Origin: Spirosoma radiotolerans
Lineage (GTDB): Bacteria > Bacteroidota > Bacteroidia > Cytophagales > Spirosomataceae
Assembly: GCF_000974425.1 (NCBI RefSeq)
Contig: NZ_CP010429.1
Location: 3,472,001-3,536,000 of the forward strand
Length of the DNA stretch: 64,000 nt
Reading direction: 5' to 3'
Shown one piece after another: positions 17,394 through 27,525 of this stretch (position 1 is its first letter; the number at the start of each line of letters is the position of its first letter). Position numbers and translations under genes: made by a program. Under the pieces are notes generated by a model, which did no database searches, was not told the DNA's origin, and saw nothing but the letters and a program-made list of their open reading frames with translations.

Positions 17394-18497
17394 ATGATAA
17401 AGTCAGTTTTAATTTCAGGTGCCAGTATTGCAGGGCTTACCATGGCATATTGGATGAAACGATATGGCTACCAGGTAACCGTCGTCGAAATTGGTCCTGC
17501 CCCCAGAATGGGTGGTTCACCCATCGATGTACGTGGCGATTCATTGGACACGGCCAAAAGAATGGGCATACTCGATGCCATAAAAGCCGCGAAATTGCCA
17601 TCGGTTGGCCTTGAATTCATGAATGCAGCCGGTGAAGTGGAAGGAATAAAGCGGGTTGAGGAAATCGGGGCGATCCGGCCTGGTGAGGATACGGAGATTC
17701 GCCGGGATGATCTAGTCAACATTTTATACGAAAATGCAAAAGGCGGCATTGATTATCGATTCAACAACCGCGTAGTCGACTTGACGCAACAGGAAGATGC
17801 GGTAACGGTTACCTTTCAAGACGGAACAGTAGAAAAGTATGACTTCGTGATTGGTGCCGATGGCATTCACTCAGGAGTGAGAAAGCTCGCTTTTGGGCCC
17901 GAAGAACAGTTTGCCCATTTTTTGAATTTTTATTTTTCCGTTTTCCCTACCGACACAAGCCTGGGTAAGAAAAATTATGGACAGATTTATACCACACCTA
18001 CCAATCTGGCCCTGGTCTACTTTTACAATGAAGATTATGCGGACGGATTTTTAACGTTTAAAGCGAAAGAAAAGATCAGTTACAACAGGTATGATATAGA
18101 CGCTCAAAAGCGACTTGTCATTGATGCCTTTGAGGGCCTGGGCTGGAAAGTACCCCAGTTGATCGACGAATTAAAAAAAGCCGATACGTTTTATTTTGAC
18201 CAGGGTTGTCAAATAAAAATGCCTGCCTGGACAACTGGCAGAGTCGCCTTAATTGGTGATGCAGGGTATGCTCCGGCCTTCCCGACAGGTATGGGAAGCA
18301 CTTTGGCCATACAGGGAGCTACCGTTCTGGCCGATGCAATGGCTGAAAATGACCAGTATGAAGTAGCTTTTCAACAATACAACGAAACCTTCCGGCCAAC
18401 TGTCGAGGCATTGCAGGCAACCGTTTATGACGGCCTTTCCTTCTTAATGCCCGAAACCCAGGAAGCCATTAACATTCGCAACAAAGGGACGCAATAA
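17394..18497 (+). CDS. FAD-dependent monooxygenase (PHBH/TetX-like)
   Basis: The 367-residue flavoprotein carries the three marks of group A aromatic hydroxylases. These are the N-terminal dinucleotide fold ISGASIAGLTMAYWMKRYGYQVTVVE, the DG motif GADGIHSGVRKLAFG, and the GD motif ALIGDAGYAPAFPTGMGSTLAI. Relatives hydroxylate aromatic compounds or inactivate antibiotics (TetX group) using NAD(P)H and O2. The actual substrate cannot be named. It stands divergent to an AraC regulator and is followed by OsmC and a YjdI-CDGSH gene, suggesting an inducible detoxification or redox-stress response. Confidence 0.9.
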   Translation: MIKSVLISGASIAGLTMAYWMKRYGYQVTVVEIGPAPRMGGSPIDVRGDSLDTAKRMGILDAIKAAKLPSVGLEFMNAAGEVEGIKRVEEIGAIRPGEDTEIRRDDLVNILYENAKGGIDYRFNNRVVDLTQQEDAVTVTFQDGTVEKYDFVIGADGIHSGVRKLAFGPEEQFAHFLNFYFSVFPTDTSLGKKNYGQIYTTPTNLALVYFYNEDYADGFLTFKAKEKISYNRYDIDAQKRLVIDAFEGLGWKVPQLIDELKKADTFYFDQGCQIKMPAWTTGRVALIGDAGYAPAFPTGMGSTLAIQGATVLADAMAENDQYEVAFQQYNETFRPTVEALQATVYDGLSFLMPETQEAINIRNKGTQ

Positions 18498-18575
18498 AAC
18501 AGGCTGATCGAGCTGACAACGCCGTGATTAGCGTTTATTTGTGTATATTCCATTCCCTTAACTACACTAAATGTC

Positions 18576-19019
18576 ATGGCCACAATTACAGCGAGCATTC
18601 AGCGAACGCTTTATGAAACGCATCTTTCAACGGATTCGCAGGTTATTGTTGCTGATGAACCCGTTGACATTGGTGGACAGGATAAAGGCATGCGACCGGG
18701 CGAGCTGTTGGCGGGATCGCTGGCCGCCTGTACCGTCATGACCTTGAGAATGTATGCCGACCGGAAAGGCTGGCCGCTCGAATCGGCGGTTGCCCATGTC
18801 GACTACACCAATGATCCGGAAACCAAGCGGTCACTGTTCACAGTACGATTGATCCTGAACGGTAGCCTCAACGACGAACAACGAGCCAGGTTACTGGAAA
18901 TGGCTGACCGATGTCCTGTGCATCGGACCCTGCAAAATCCCATTGATTTCAACACCATTCTGGTTGAAGACATGCGATCTACCAGGAAATTATCAAGCAT
19001 TACGGAAGCCACGGATTAA
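18576..19019 (+). CDS. OsmC family peroxiredoxin-like protein
   Basis: The 147-residue protein matches the OsmC/Ohr fold. The first active-site cysteine lies in SLAACTVMTLRMYADRKGW and the second in LLEMADRCPVHRTLQNP. These two cysteines reduce organic hydroperoxides in OsmC/Ohr proteins. The form with PVHRTL belongs to the general OsmC branch (YhfA-like) rather than to Ohr. It is followed after 26 bases by the YjdI-CDGSH gene, so the two are probably translated from one message. Confidence 0.9.
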   Translation: MATITASIQRTLYETHLSTDSQVIVADEPVDIGGQDKGMRPGELLAGSLAACTVMTLRMYADRKGWPLESAVAHVDYTNDPETKRSLFTVRLILNGSLNDEQRARLLEMADRCPVHRTLQNPIDFNTILVEDMRSTRKLSSITEATD

Positions 19020-19045
19020 GTCATTTATTTAGCAGCCAACAGCCC

Positions 19046-19489
19046 ATGAACTCCTCCGAACCTACACCTGACATCACCAAAACGTATACCAACGGCGAGA
19101 TTACCGTTGTCTGGAAGCCGAACGTATGCATCCACTCGAAACTTTGCTGGACACAGTTGGCTGACGTTTTTAATCCAAGAGAGCGCCCCTGGATCAGGAT
19201 GGACGGCGCAACCACAGAACGCATTGCCGAACAGGTCGACCGTTGCCCATCCAAAGCATTAAGCTATTTCCGAAATCAGGAAAACATCCAACCAGAGAAC
19301 ATCCAGGCCGAAAGCATTGTAGAACCCATGCCCAACGGTCCGCTGCTGGTGTATGGAAATTTAAAAGTAAAAAGTCCCGACGGCCAGGAAACGCAGAAAA
19401 ACAAAGTCACAGCTTTTTGTCGATGCGGAGCCAGCAGCAACAAACCGTACTGTGACGGTTCACATGTCAGGATTGGCTTTGTTGGTTGA
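19046..19489 (+). CDS. Iron-sulfur fusion protein: YjdI-like plus CDGSH domain
   Basis: The 147-residue protein joins two small iron-sulfur modules. Residues about 12-76 match the divergent Fer4_19/YjdI domain, with Cys28, Cys34 and Cys67 in CIHSKLC and DRCPSKAL. Residues about 98-147 form a CDGSH domain with the 3Cys-1His ligand set of a redox-active 2Fe-2S cluster: CRCGASSNKPYCDGSH, that is Cys125, Cys127, Cys136 and His140. Both sets appear complete. Such proteins probably move electrons or sense redox state. It follows an OsmC gene, which fits an oxidative-stress role. The exact partner is unknown. Confidence 0.9.
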   Translation: MNSSEPTPDITKTYTNGEITVVWKPNVCIHSKLCWTQLADVFNPRERPWIRMDGATTERIAEQVDRCPSKALSYFRNQENIQPENIQAESIVEPMPNGPLLVYGNLKVKSPDGQETQKNKVTAFCRCGASSNKPYCDGSHVRIGFVG

Positions 19490-19524
19490 CAAAAGCCGAA
19501 TCTGGATAGGTAATTGACCAATGC

Positions 19525-20874
19525 TTAGTCGGGTAGCATCGAACTCAAATCCGATCCGTGCGTTGGATAAGCGAACAATGTGTTTCCCAGGTCTTTAGCC
19601 GAAATGCGGTGCTTTATGGCCAGGGTGAATAAATTGATCACTTCGTCGCAGCCAGCGCCCAGCAAATGCGCACCGACAATTTCCTTTGTTTCTGTATCGA
19701 CCAGCGTTTTAAACGCGGAGAAGGACTCGTTGATTCGTCGGCTGCTGTACCAGTCGCTGGTTTCCTGAAACGTCACCTTTACTTTCCTCCCCTGCGCATG
19801 GGCCTGCTCCTCCGTTAAGCCAACCGACGCCAACGTTGGCAAGGTGTACACGGCTGATGGCGTTGGGGTGTCCTGATACGTCTGTCGATTCCCATTCAAT
19901 ATATTATCAATGACTATGTTGCCTTCGTAGGAAGCTAAGGGTGTAAGGGGCAACCCTTTATCGGCGACATCACCACAGGCATACACAATCGAATTTGACA
20001 CGCTTTGCAGGAATTCATTGACCAATACGCCTTTTTTGCCGACCTCGACACCCGCTGTCTCTAAACCCAGTTCAGCCGAATTGACCACGCGCCCGGCCGC
20101 GTGAACGACAAGATTAGTCGATACAGAGTGGCTCTTCTTTTCCTGCGTGTACGCTACGGTTAACTCGTCTTCTTTTCCCGAAACAGCCGTTACGGTGGCG
20201 TTCAGCATAATGCGTATGCCAATGGATTCCATCGCTTTGACCAGCACTGCCACCAAATCGGCATCGAAACCCTCCAGCGGTCGCTCACCCTGATGCAGAA
20301 TGGTCACCTGTGCCCCGGCCCGAGCTGCAATGTGCGCAAACTCAAAGGCAATGTAGCCACCGCCAACCATTACAATCTTATCGGGTAGCTGTGGAAGATC
20401 CAGAAACCCCGTGCTGTCAATCAGTAGTTCCTCACCAGGAATGTCAAGTGGCTTAGGCTCCAGTCCTGTCGCCAAAACGATATGGTCTGCCTGCAACTCA
20501 TCCTCCCCGACGCGGACTGTATTCGCAGACGAAAACGAAGCGACGCCGTGGAAAGCCTGGATACCAAGGTCAGCGAATTTGATTTCAGTTCGTTGGGGTA
20601 CCGGATTCGTAAATGTTTTCTTGAACGTCATCAGTTCAGGCCAGTCGATAGCAGGTTGATGAGTGACCCCTTTGCCAATCATCTGTTCGGATCGGGCGAT
20701 GATCTCAGCGGCCCCAACCAGTACTTTTTTGGGATCACAACCCCGTTGTGAGCATGTCCCGCCAAAAGGTAATTTATCAATGATGGCCACCGCTTTACCG
20801 GCTTCCCGGGCTTTCTGCGCAACTGTAGCCCCAGCCGAACCCGTGCCAATGACAATTAAATCAAAAACCAGCAT
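19525..20874 (-). CDS. FAD/NAD(P)-dependent disulfide oxidoreductase (mercuric/glutathione reductase-like)
   Basis: This 449-residue class I flavin disulfide reductase has an FAD-binding GTGSAGATVAQKAREAGK, a redox-active cysteine pair in GGTCSQRGCDPKK, an NAD(P)-binding MVGGGYIAFEFAHIAARAG and a second FAD motif VYACGDVADKGLPLTPLA. The dimer interface domain follows. The frame reaches back to a TTG at 20913, but the ATG at 20874 (MLVFDLIVIG) starts right before the dinucleotide fold and is preferred. The usual C-terminal catalytic His-Glu (HPTxxE) is replaced by YPTHGSD, so the electron acceptor may differ from glutathione or lipoamide. Confidence 0.88.
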   Translation of the reverse strand: MLVFDLIVIGTGSAGATVAQKAREAGKAVAIIDKLPFGGTCSQRGCDPKKVLVGAAEIIARSEQMIGKGVTHQPAIDWPELMTFKKTFTNPVPQRTEIKFADLGIQAFHGVASFSSANTVRVGEDELQADHIVLATGLEPKPLDIPGEELLIDSTGFLDLPQLPDKIVMVGGGYIAFEFAHIAARAGAQVTILHQGERPLEGFDADLVAVLVKAMESIGIRIMLNATVTAVSGKEDELTVAYTQEKKSHSVSTNLVVHAAGRVVNSAELGLETAGVEVGKKGVLVNEFLQSVSNSIVYACGDVADKGLPLTPLASYEGNIVIDNILNGNRQTYQDTPTPSAVYTLPTLASVGLTEEQAHAQGRKVKVTFQETSDWYSSRRINESFSAFKTLVDTETKEIVGAHLLGAGCDEVINLFTLAIKHRISAKDLGNTLFAYPTHGSDLSSMLPD

Positions 20875-20930
20875 ACAACCTGTGAATGGTGAAGAGTTAG
20901 ATCTATAACACAAAATGAGCAGTATTGGCT

Positions 20931-20967
20931 AAAAAAAAGTGGCTGATTCAGGTGAATCAGCCACTTT
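20931..20967 (-). terminator. Strong terminator after the ABC-F gene
   Basis: Perfect 15-bp arms (AAAGTGGCTGATTCA and its complement) enclose two bases; on the minus strand a run of eight T follows. It terminates the ABC-F gene and insulates the oxidoreductase downstream. Confidence 0.9.
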
Positions 20968-20996
20968 CTTCAAATAAAATGTCTAATCAAAAATAA

Positions 20997-22643
<1,647 letters not shown>

Positions 22644-22656
22644 TCAGATTGAGCCG

Positions 22657-22664
22657 CAAAGGTA
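22657..22664 (-). promoter_or_regulatory. -7 promoter element for the ABC-F gene
   Basis: The minus strand reads TACCTTTG, 29 bases before the ATG at 22628. Confidence 0.6.
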
Positions 22665-22741
22665 CGAATTTTTAGCGAGAAATCCGGGCTGTCCACGATA
22701 TGCATCTACGACGACAAAACGGAATGCCCAGCCGTGGTATT

Positions 22742-23857
22742 TCACTTTTCCCGAACACACCGAAAGCCGAGATTATTGCTCCCGCTGCTTATTTCGCCCT
22801 TGCCCCGACTACCGGCCTTGTACCGGATGCAATACTGATCGCTGCACAGAAACGACCCGCCCCGCTGCACATGCTTGACAGCGCCCGGCTCTTCGGGATC
22901 ATAACTATCGGTAGGGCCTTGCGGATCACTTTTGGGCGATTTACTATAATAGTCAGGCCGGTATAAATCCTGGCACCATTCCCATACATTGCCATCCATA
23001 TCATACAATCCATACGGATTGGCCGGAAATGATTTAATGGGGGCTACGCCCGCAAAGCCATCTTCGGTCGTGTTATGGGCCGGAAAATCACCCTGATAGA
23101 TATTGGCAATCCACTTCCCGGCGGGCTTTAGTTCATTGCCCCAATAATACGTCCGATTCCCTTTCCCTCCCTGGGCGGCAAATTCCCATTCGGCCTCGGT
23201 GGGTAGCCGTTTTCCGGCCCATTTGGCATAGGCCGTGGCATCCTCATAACTGACGTGTATAACAGGTTCATTCTCATGCCCGACCAGGTTACTTTTGGGG
23301 CCGTTTGGATGGTTCCAGCTAGCTCCCTTCACATATTCCCACCACTGCAAGGGGTTTGCCAGAGAGACTTTTTGGGCCGGGGGCGTAAAAACCGCCGAGC
23401 CGGGCACCAGTTGCTCAGCCGGAACGCCCGGATAATCGGCGGGATTGAGTGGGCGCTCAGCTACCGTTACATAATTTGTGGCCGATACAAAACGGGCGAA
23501 TTCGGCGTTGGTTACCTCGTGTTCGTCCATCCAGAAGCCTTTTACCGTAACCGAATGCACGGGCCGGGCGTCCGGGAACTCGTCGGCACCCATTAGAAAC
23601 GTCCCACCCGGAATCCAGACCATTTCTTTCGTTCCCGGCGCTCCTGAGCCAGCACCCGAAGCCGCCGTGCGAATAGCCGCCGAGCGCGACGGCATTCCTT
23701 TGGCAACGCAAGTAGCCCCCGTGTCAGCCGTCATGGCCTGCTCGTTTGCCGATTTATCTGTGGAATTACAAGCGAACAATCCAGCCAAAAGAGCGCAGCT
23801 CAGTACTGTATTCAGTCCGTTATAGTTTACTTTCCAGAAGGGTAAGTGCCTCATCAT
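22742..23857 (-). CDS. Formylglycine-generating enzyme, lipoprotein form
   Basis: The 371-residue protein is a SUMF1/FGE-family enzyme that oxidises the active-site cysteine of sulfatases to formylglycine. A type II signal ends in LFAC, predicting lipidation at Cys30 and an extracytoplasmic location. The FGE domain spans about 78-371. The catalytic pair is present in RGGSFLCSDQYCIRY (Cys338 and Cys343), as is the C-terminal NLGFRC. This makes it a likely true FGE, not one of the many catalytically dead relatives. It overlaps the 3' end of the sulfatase gene by 38 bases, so the two are one transcription unit. The first of two consecutive ATGs is used. Confidence 0.9.
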   Translation of the reverse strand: MMRHLPFWKVNYNGLNTVLSCALLAGLFACNSTDKSANEQAMTADTGATCVAKGMPSRSAAIRTAASGAGSGAPGTKEMVWIPGGTFLMGADEFPDARPVHSVTVKGFWMDEHEVTNAEFARFVSATNYVTVAERPLNPADYPGVPAEQLVPGSAVFTPPAQKVSLANPLQWWEYVKGASWNHPNGPKSNLVGHENEPVIHVSYEDATAYAKWAGKRLPTEAEWEFAAQGGKGNRTYYWGNELKPAGKWIANIYQGDFPAHNTTEDGFAGVAPIKSFPANPYGLYDMDGNVWEWCQDLYRPDYYSKSPKSDPQGPTDSYDPEEPGAVKHVQRGGSFLCSDQYCIRYKAGSRGKGEISSGSNNLGFRCVREK

Positions 23858-25400
23858 CCTTGTACTTCTGTATTTGCCCCTTTAGCCTCGTTTTCAAATC
23901 CGCCGTTACGGCTTCGTAACCGTTCATGCCGTACAGATTGTGCAGGTTGTGCGGGTCTTTTTTAACGTCATATAACTCCCAAAAATTCTTCGGTCCATAG
24001 AACCGCGCCAATGTATATTGGTCTGTCCGAATGCCAAAATGCGGATACACGTGATGTGGCTCGGGGTACTCATAATAGTGGTAATACGCTTCTTTGCGCC
24101 AGGGAATTTTCTGTCCTTTTAACAACGGCAGAAACGACTCGCCCTGAATCGCCTTGGGAACGGCGGTGCCAGTCAGGTTCAGCAGTGTGGGTGCCCAATC
24201 GATATTCGAAATCAGGTCGCGGATTTGCGTACCTGGCTTAATAACCCCCGGATAACGAATAACAAAGGGCGTTTTCAGCGATTCTTCGTAGATAAATCGC
24301 TTGTCGAACCAACCATGTTCGCCGAGGTAAAAACCCTGGTCAGAGGCATAAATGACCACCGTATTTTTGGCCAGGCCGCTCTTATCCAGATGATTCAGTA
24401 ATTGGCCAATGTTACGGTCCAGTGAATTAGCAACCGATAAATAATCTTTCAGATAGCGTTGGTATTTCCATTCGGCCAGGGCACGACCGGAAAGTTTTTT
24501 GGCGTCGAACTCCTTGCTGATTTTGTTTTCGTAATAGTCGTAGAAAGGGTTTTTCTGTTCGGGCGTAAACCGATTAAAAATACCGCTGTTTTCGTAGTCA
24601 GCGTGTACTTTCAGGTCTTCTTTCAGGCGCATGGTTTTTTCGATGGTCATGTCCTGATCTTTGGCCGCTTCACGACCGGCATAATCATCGTAAAAAGTCG
24701 GTGGGAGCGGGAAATTGACCTTATCATAAGCGCCCAGATCAGGGGCGTCGGGTAACCATTCCCGGTGGGTCGCCTTGTGCCCGACAACCAGAAAAAACGG
24801 CTTCGATTTGTCGCGTTGATTAAGCCAGTCAATCGACAACTTGGTAATCACATTGGTTACGTAGCCAGGATAGCGAACCGATTCATTTTTCGAGTTGATA
24901 AACTCCGAATTGTAATAGTGTCCATGCCCAGGCAGCACATTCAGGTAGTCGAATCCATGCGGTAAACTACCCAGGTGCATTTTGCCCACCCAGGCCGTTT
25001 GGTAGCCATTTTTCTGCAACTCTTCCGTAAATACCGGCTGATTTACATCAAATACTTTTTCATTCAGTTTATAGCCGTTCAGATGGCTAAATTTTCCGGT
25101 AAGCAGAGTCGCTCGACTTGGTCCGCAAATCGAGTTAGTCACAATATTTGTGTATAAAATAGCGCCTTCGTTGGCGATACGATCAATATTTGGGGTTTTG
25201 GCCAGCTTGCTTCCATACGCACTGATAGCCTGGGAGGTATGGTCATCGGAGAAGATAAAGATGATGTTGGGCGGAACGGCATTCTGGCGGGCGGGCGAAG
25301 CTGCCTCCTGCTTTTTGGTGGTACTACCAGATACCACCAGCAGACCGGATAGCAGCGCGCCAATGGCAAGAATAGACAGTACGGTATTTTTTCGGTTCAT
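23820..25400 (-). CDS. Secreted cysteine-type sulfatase
   Basis: The 526-residue alkaline-phosphatase-superfamily hydrolase removes sulfate esters. The N-terminus carries a signal peptide (about 1-25). Metal-binding FIFSDDHTSQAISAYG is followed by the nucleophile motif CGPSRATLLTG: Cys92 within C-x-P-S-R must become formylglycine. Further metal ligands are in YASDQGFYLGEHGWFDKR. It resembles heparan/choline-type family S1 sulfatases of polysaccharide-degrading Bacteroidota, but the substrate is not evident. The neighbouring FGE gene overlaps its end and probably supplies the maturation enzyme. A small GGCTAA-CC-TTAGCC dyad lies upstream at about 25446. Confidence 0.93.
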   Translation of the reverse strand: MNRKNTVLSILAIGALLSGLLVVSGSTTKKQEAASPARQNAVPPNIIFIFSDDHTSQAISAYGSKLAKTPNIDRIANEGAILYTNIVTNSICGPSRATLLTGKFSHLNGYKLNEKVFDVNQPVFTEELQKNGYQTAWVGKMHLGSLPHGFDYLNVLPGHGHYYNSEFINSKNESVRYPGYVTNVITKLSIDWLNQRDKSKPFFLVVGHKATHREWLPDAPDLGAYDKVNFPLPPTFYDDYAGREAAKDQDMTIEKTMRLKEDLKVHADYENSGIFNRFTPEQKNPFYDYYENKISKEFDAKKLSGRALAEWKYQRYLKDYLSVANSLDRNIGQLLNHLDKSGLAKNTVVIYASDQGFYLGEHGWFDKRFIYEESLKTPFVIRYPGVIKPGTQIRDLISNIDWAPTLLNLTGTAVPKAIQGESFLPLLKGQKIPWRKEAYYHYYEYPEPHHVYPHFGIRTDQYTLARFYGPKNFWELYDVKKDPHNLHNLYGMNGYEAVTADLKTRLKGQIQKYKDDEALTLLESKL

Positions 25401-25512
25401 AACGGGTTTATGAAATAGGCTCAGGTAGGCCGTCTCCAGGTAAAGGCTAACCTTAGCCTGTTTTTACTTTTTAGCGATATGCGTTTGTGAGTTCAATACT
25501 AAAATTTTGCGT

Positions 25513-26451
25513 TTAAGCCCCCAGCTTAACCAATTCTTGCCACGAAATCAGGCCGATGGCCAGTACGGCTAATCCTAATCCAATTTTGTTGGCCGTCGAT
25601 AGCTTCTCCCGAAAGAAGAGCATGGCCATCAGGGCAGCCACTAAAATAACACCAATGTTGTAGAGCGGGTACACAAAGGCGCCATTACTACCAAAAGCCG
25701 ACAGGGCCAGTAAGAGCGTATAGAAACTAAGAAAATTAGGAACACCCAGGGTTACAGCGCCTATCAGGCTTTTAGCCTGAATCGTTTCTTTCCCCTGAAT
25801 GACCCGCACAATCAACATACCAAGACCAGCCACAATAGCCCCTAACACCATGGTCAGGGTTACCTGAACGGTTTTGTCGGCAGATGGAATGTAGTGCAGA
25901 TTCATGTAATTGATCATGGTGTTGGTGGCACCATAAAACAGAAATACACCGACTGGCAGCAGGATATTTAAGCCTAATCTGCCCGACTGCCGTCTCTGAG
26001 CATCGCCCTGTTTTTCCGCACGTTGCTCTTTTTTGTAGGTACTCAGACCAACCGCAACAAGGGCAAGCACCAACCCTAGGTAATTGAGTGTATTGAAGCC
26101 CGATGCTCCACCGCCCGTCCGGAAGACAAACAAACTGAAACAGACTGGAATGACCAGCGACAGGTTATTGGCCAGTGATGTCGCTGTAATCCCCGTTCGC
26201 TGGGTCGATGCCCCCGATAACAGAAACGTCAGAATAAACCCCACGCCAAGCCCCAGCGATAGCCACGTCCAGGTTTGCGAAAAATCAATGGTAAACGATT
26301 GCCCGGCAGGTAGCAATAGCCAACCTGTCAGGAAACAGATCGGGTAGTTGAAAACAATGGCCTGAAAGGTATTGATTTCGTAGCGCGGAAACAGCCGGAA
26401 GTTTAGCAGCAGAAATACCGAAAGTAGAATACTTAGGCTTAAAAAGAACAT
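25513..26451 (-). CDS. DMT superfamily (EamA-like) permease
   Basis: The 312-residue hydrophobic protein has about ten predicted membrane spans in two halves, the drug/metabolite transporter layout. The first half includes TGITATSLANNLSLVIPVCFSLF, and the second ends in VYPLYNIGVILVAALMAMLFFREKLSTANKIGLGLAVLAIGLI, the typical EamA repeat end. A charged, low-complexity loop (KKEQRAEKQGDAQRRQ) separates the halves. It might export a metabolite or amino acid; no substrate can be inferred. It is transcribed toward the sulfatase gene with 112 bases between them. Confidence 0.85.
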   Translation of the reverse strand: MFFLSLSILLSVFLLLNFRLFPRYEINTFQAIVFNYPICFLTGWLLLPAGQSFTIDFSQTWTWLSLGLGVGFILTFLLSGASTQRTGITATSLANNLSLVIPVCFSLFVFRTGGGASGFNTLNYLGLVLALVAVGLSTYKKEQRAEKQGDAQRRQSGRLGLNILLPVGVFLFYGATNTMINYMNLHYIPSADKTVQVTLTMVLGAIVAGLGMLIVRVIQGKETIQAKSLIGAVTLGVPNFLSFYTLLLALSAFGSNGAFVYPLYNIGVILVAALMAMLFFREKLSTANKIGLGLAVLAIGLISWQELVKLGA

Positions 26452-26472
26452 GATCGGCAGGTATCGGATTGG

Positions 26473-26480
26473 TAATTTTG
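26473..26480 (+). promoter_or_regulatory. Possible -7 element for the beta-barrel gene
   Basis: TAATTTTG matches TAnnTTTG, about 80 bases before the ATG at 26563. A nearer, less exact TATCTTTA lies at 26514-26521. Confidence 0.35.
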
Positions 26481-26562
26481 GGCCTAAGTTACTCCACTGT
26501 TCGGTTGTCCGCTTATCTTTAAAGGCGGTTTACGCATCAATTCTGAAAACAGCCACTCCGTT

Positions 26563-27234
26563 ATGAACCTGGATTTACGCCTGCTGATTGCTCTTCTGTG
26601 GTTTCCGGCAACCTTGGTATTCGGGCAGCAGAAACTATCGGTTTCAGCAACGGTGGTTCCTACCTATTCGCATACGTTTTATAATTCCCGTTTTTTTTAC
26701 CCCAACAGCGCTGGACAGATCGTAGAGCCCATTTACATGAGTGGCAAACGGTGGGCTCCGGGGTATTCGGCGGGGGTGTCTGTTCTGTACAACTACGCAC
26801 CGGGCTGGTCGGTGGCGTCGGGCATCTGGTATCAACAGTTAACCACACGGCAGGCCCGCCAGACAGCGGCTGGCGAGGGGACAACAACTGTCCGTAACCG
26901 AGCCATTCGCATTCCCATACTACTCAATTATGCCACGTCAGCGAAACGCTTATCACCGTATTTCTCATTGGGCTTCCTGACCGATATTCCTATGTCGGCA
27001 CGGGTGGTCGTTGTGCGGTCGGGTCAGTCAACGCAGAACCTTATTCTGGAGGCTAATAGACGACCTGTTTTTAACCTTATGCTGGGAGCCGGGGCCAAAT
27101 ACCAGTTGAATCGTCGGTATACGCTGATGGCTCAACCCATATGGACCTATCAACTGGGGCAACTGGGTGGCGCCAATACCGATAACCCAAGGTTTGAACT
27201 TAGCCTGCTTACACAGGTAGCGTATTCATTTTAG
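26563..27234 (+). CDS. Outer membrane beta-barrel protein
   Basis: This 223-residue protein has an N-terminal signal peptide (about 1-21, ending VFGQQ). The rest is alternating beta strands rich in Tyr, Ser and Arg, with strand starts such as KLSVSATVVPTYSHTF, WSVASGIWYQQL and LSPYFSLGFLTDIP. It ends in the aromatic residue phenylalanine (LLTQVAYSF), the signal for BAM-assisted insertion. It fits the broad Bacteroidota OmpA/PorT-like barrel group of about eight strands. No specific function can be assigned. It stands alone, divergent from the DMT permease. Confidence 0.8.
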   Translation: MNLDLRLLIALLWFPATLVFGQQKLSVSATVVPTYSHTFYNSRFFYPNSAGQIVEPIYMSGKRWAPGYSAGVSVLYNYAPGWSVASGIWYQQLTTRQARQTAAGEGTTTVRNRAIRIPILLNYATSAKRLSPYFSLGFLTDIPMSARVVVVRSGQSTQNLILEANRRPVFNLMLGAGAKYQLNRRYTLMAQPIWTYQLGQLGGANTDNPRFELSLLTQVAYSF

Positions 27235-27525
27235 GGTTGTGCAGAGGCTGGTGTTTCATTATACCAAATAGGCTCCAATTACCCATTTTTTAGGCTAGTT
27301 CACTGAACGATCAGATTAAATTCCGGGGTAGTGGGAACATAGCCCAGGGGCGTCAGCAACGACCCAACCATCTGGATAAGTGGGCCGTGAGGACACAGCC
27401 CACCAAGAAGCGAGATACGACCCATGGAGAAGAGAACACAGTTCTCCAACGAGAACCTAACCACTTAATACAGTTCGTTGGCATTGATCCTTCTAAGCGT
27501 ATCGCTGATGTCCAGGCGTATCTTC
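27235..27525. other. Gap with two repeat-like hairpins
   Basis: No convincing gene is seen. GGGC and GCCC flank the word GTGAGGACACA (27387-27397), which is the complement of the loop TGTGTCCTCAC seen at 60988 and 63738. Nearby, GGAGAA and TTCTCC form a second hairpin at about 27424-27445. The short open frame across this region looks like chance. Confidence 0.5.
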
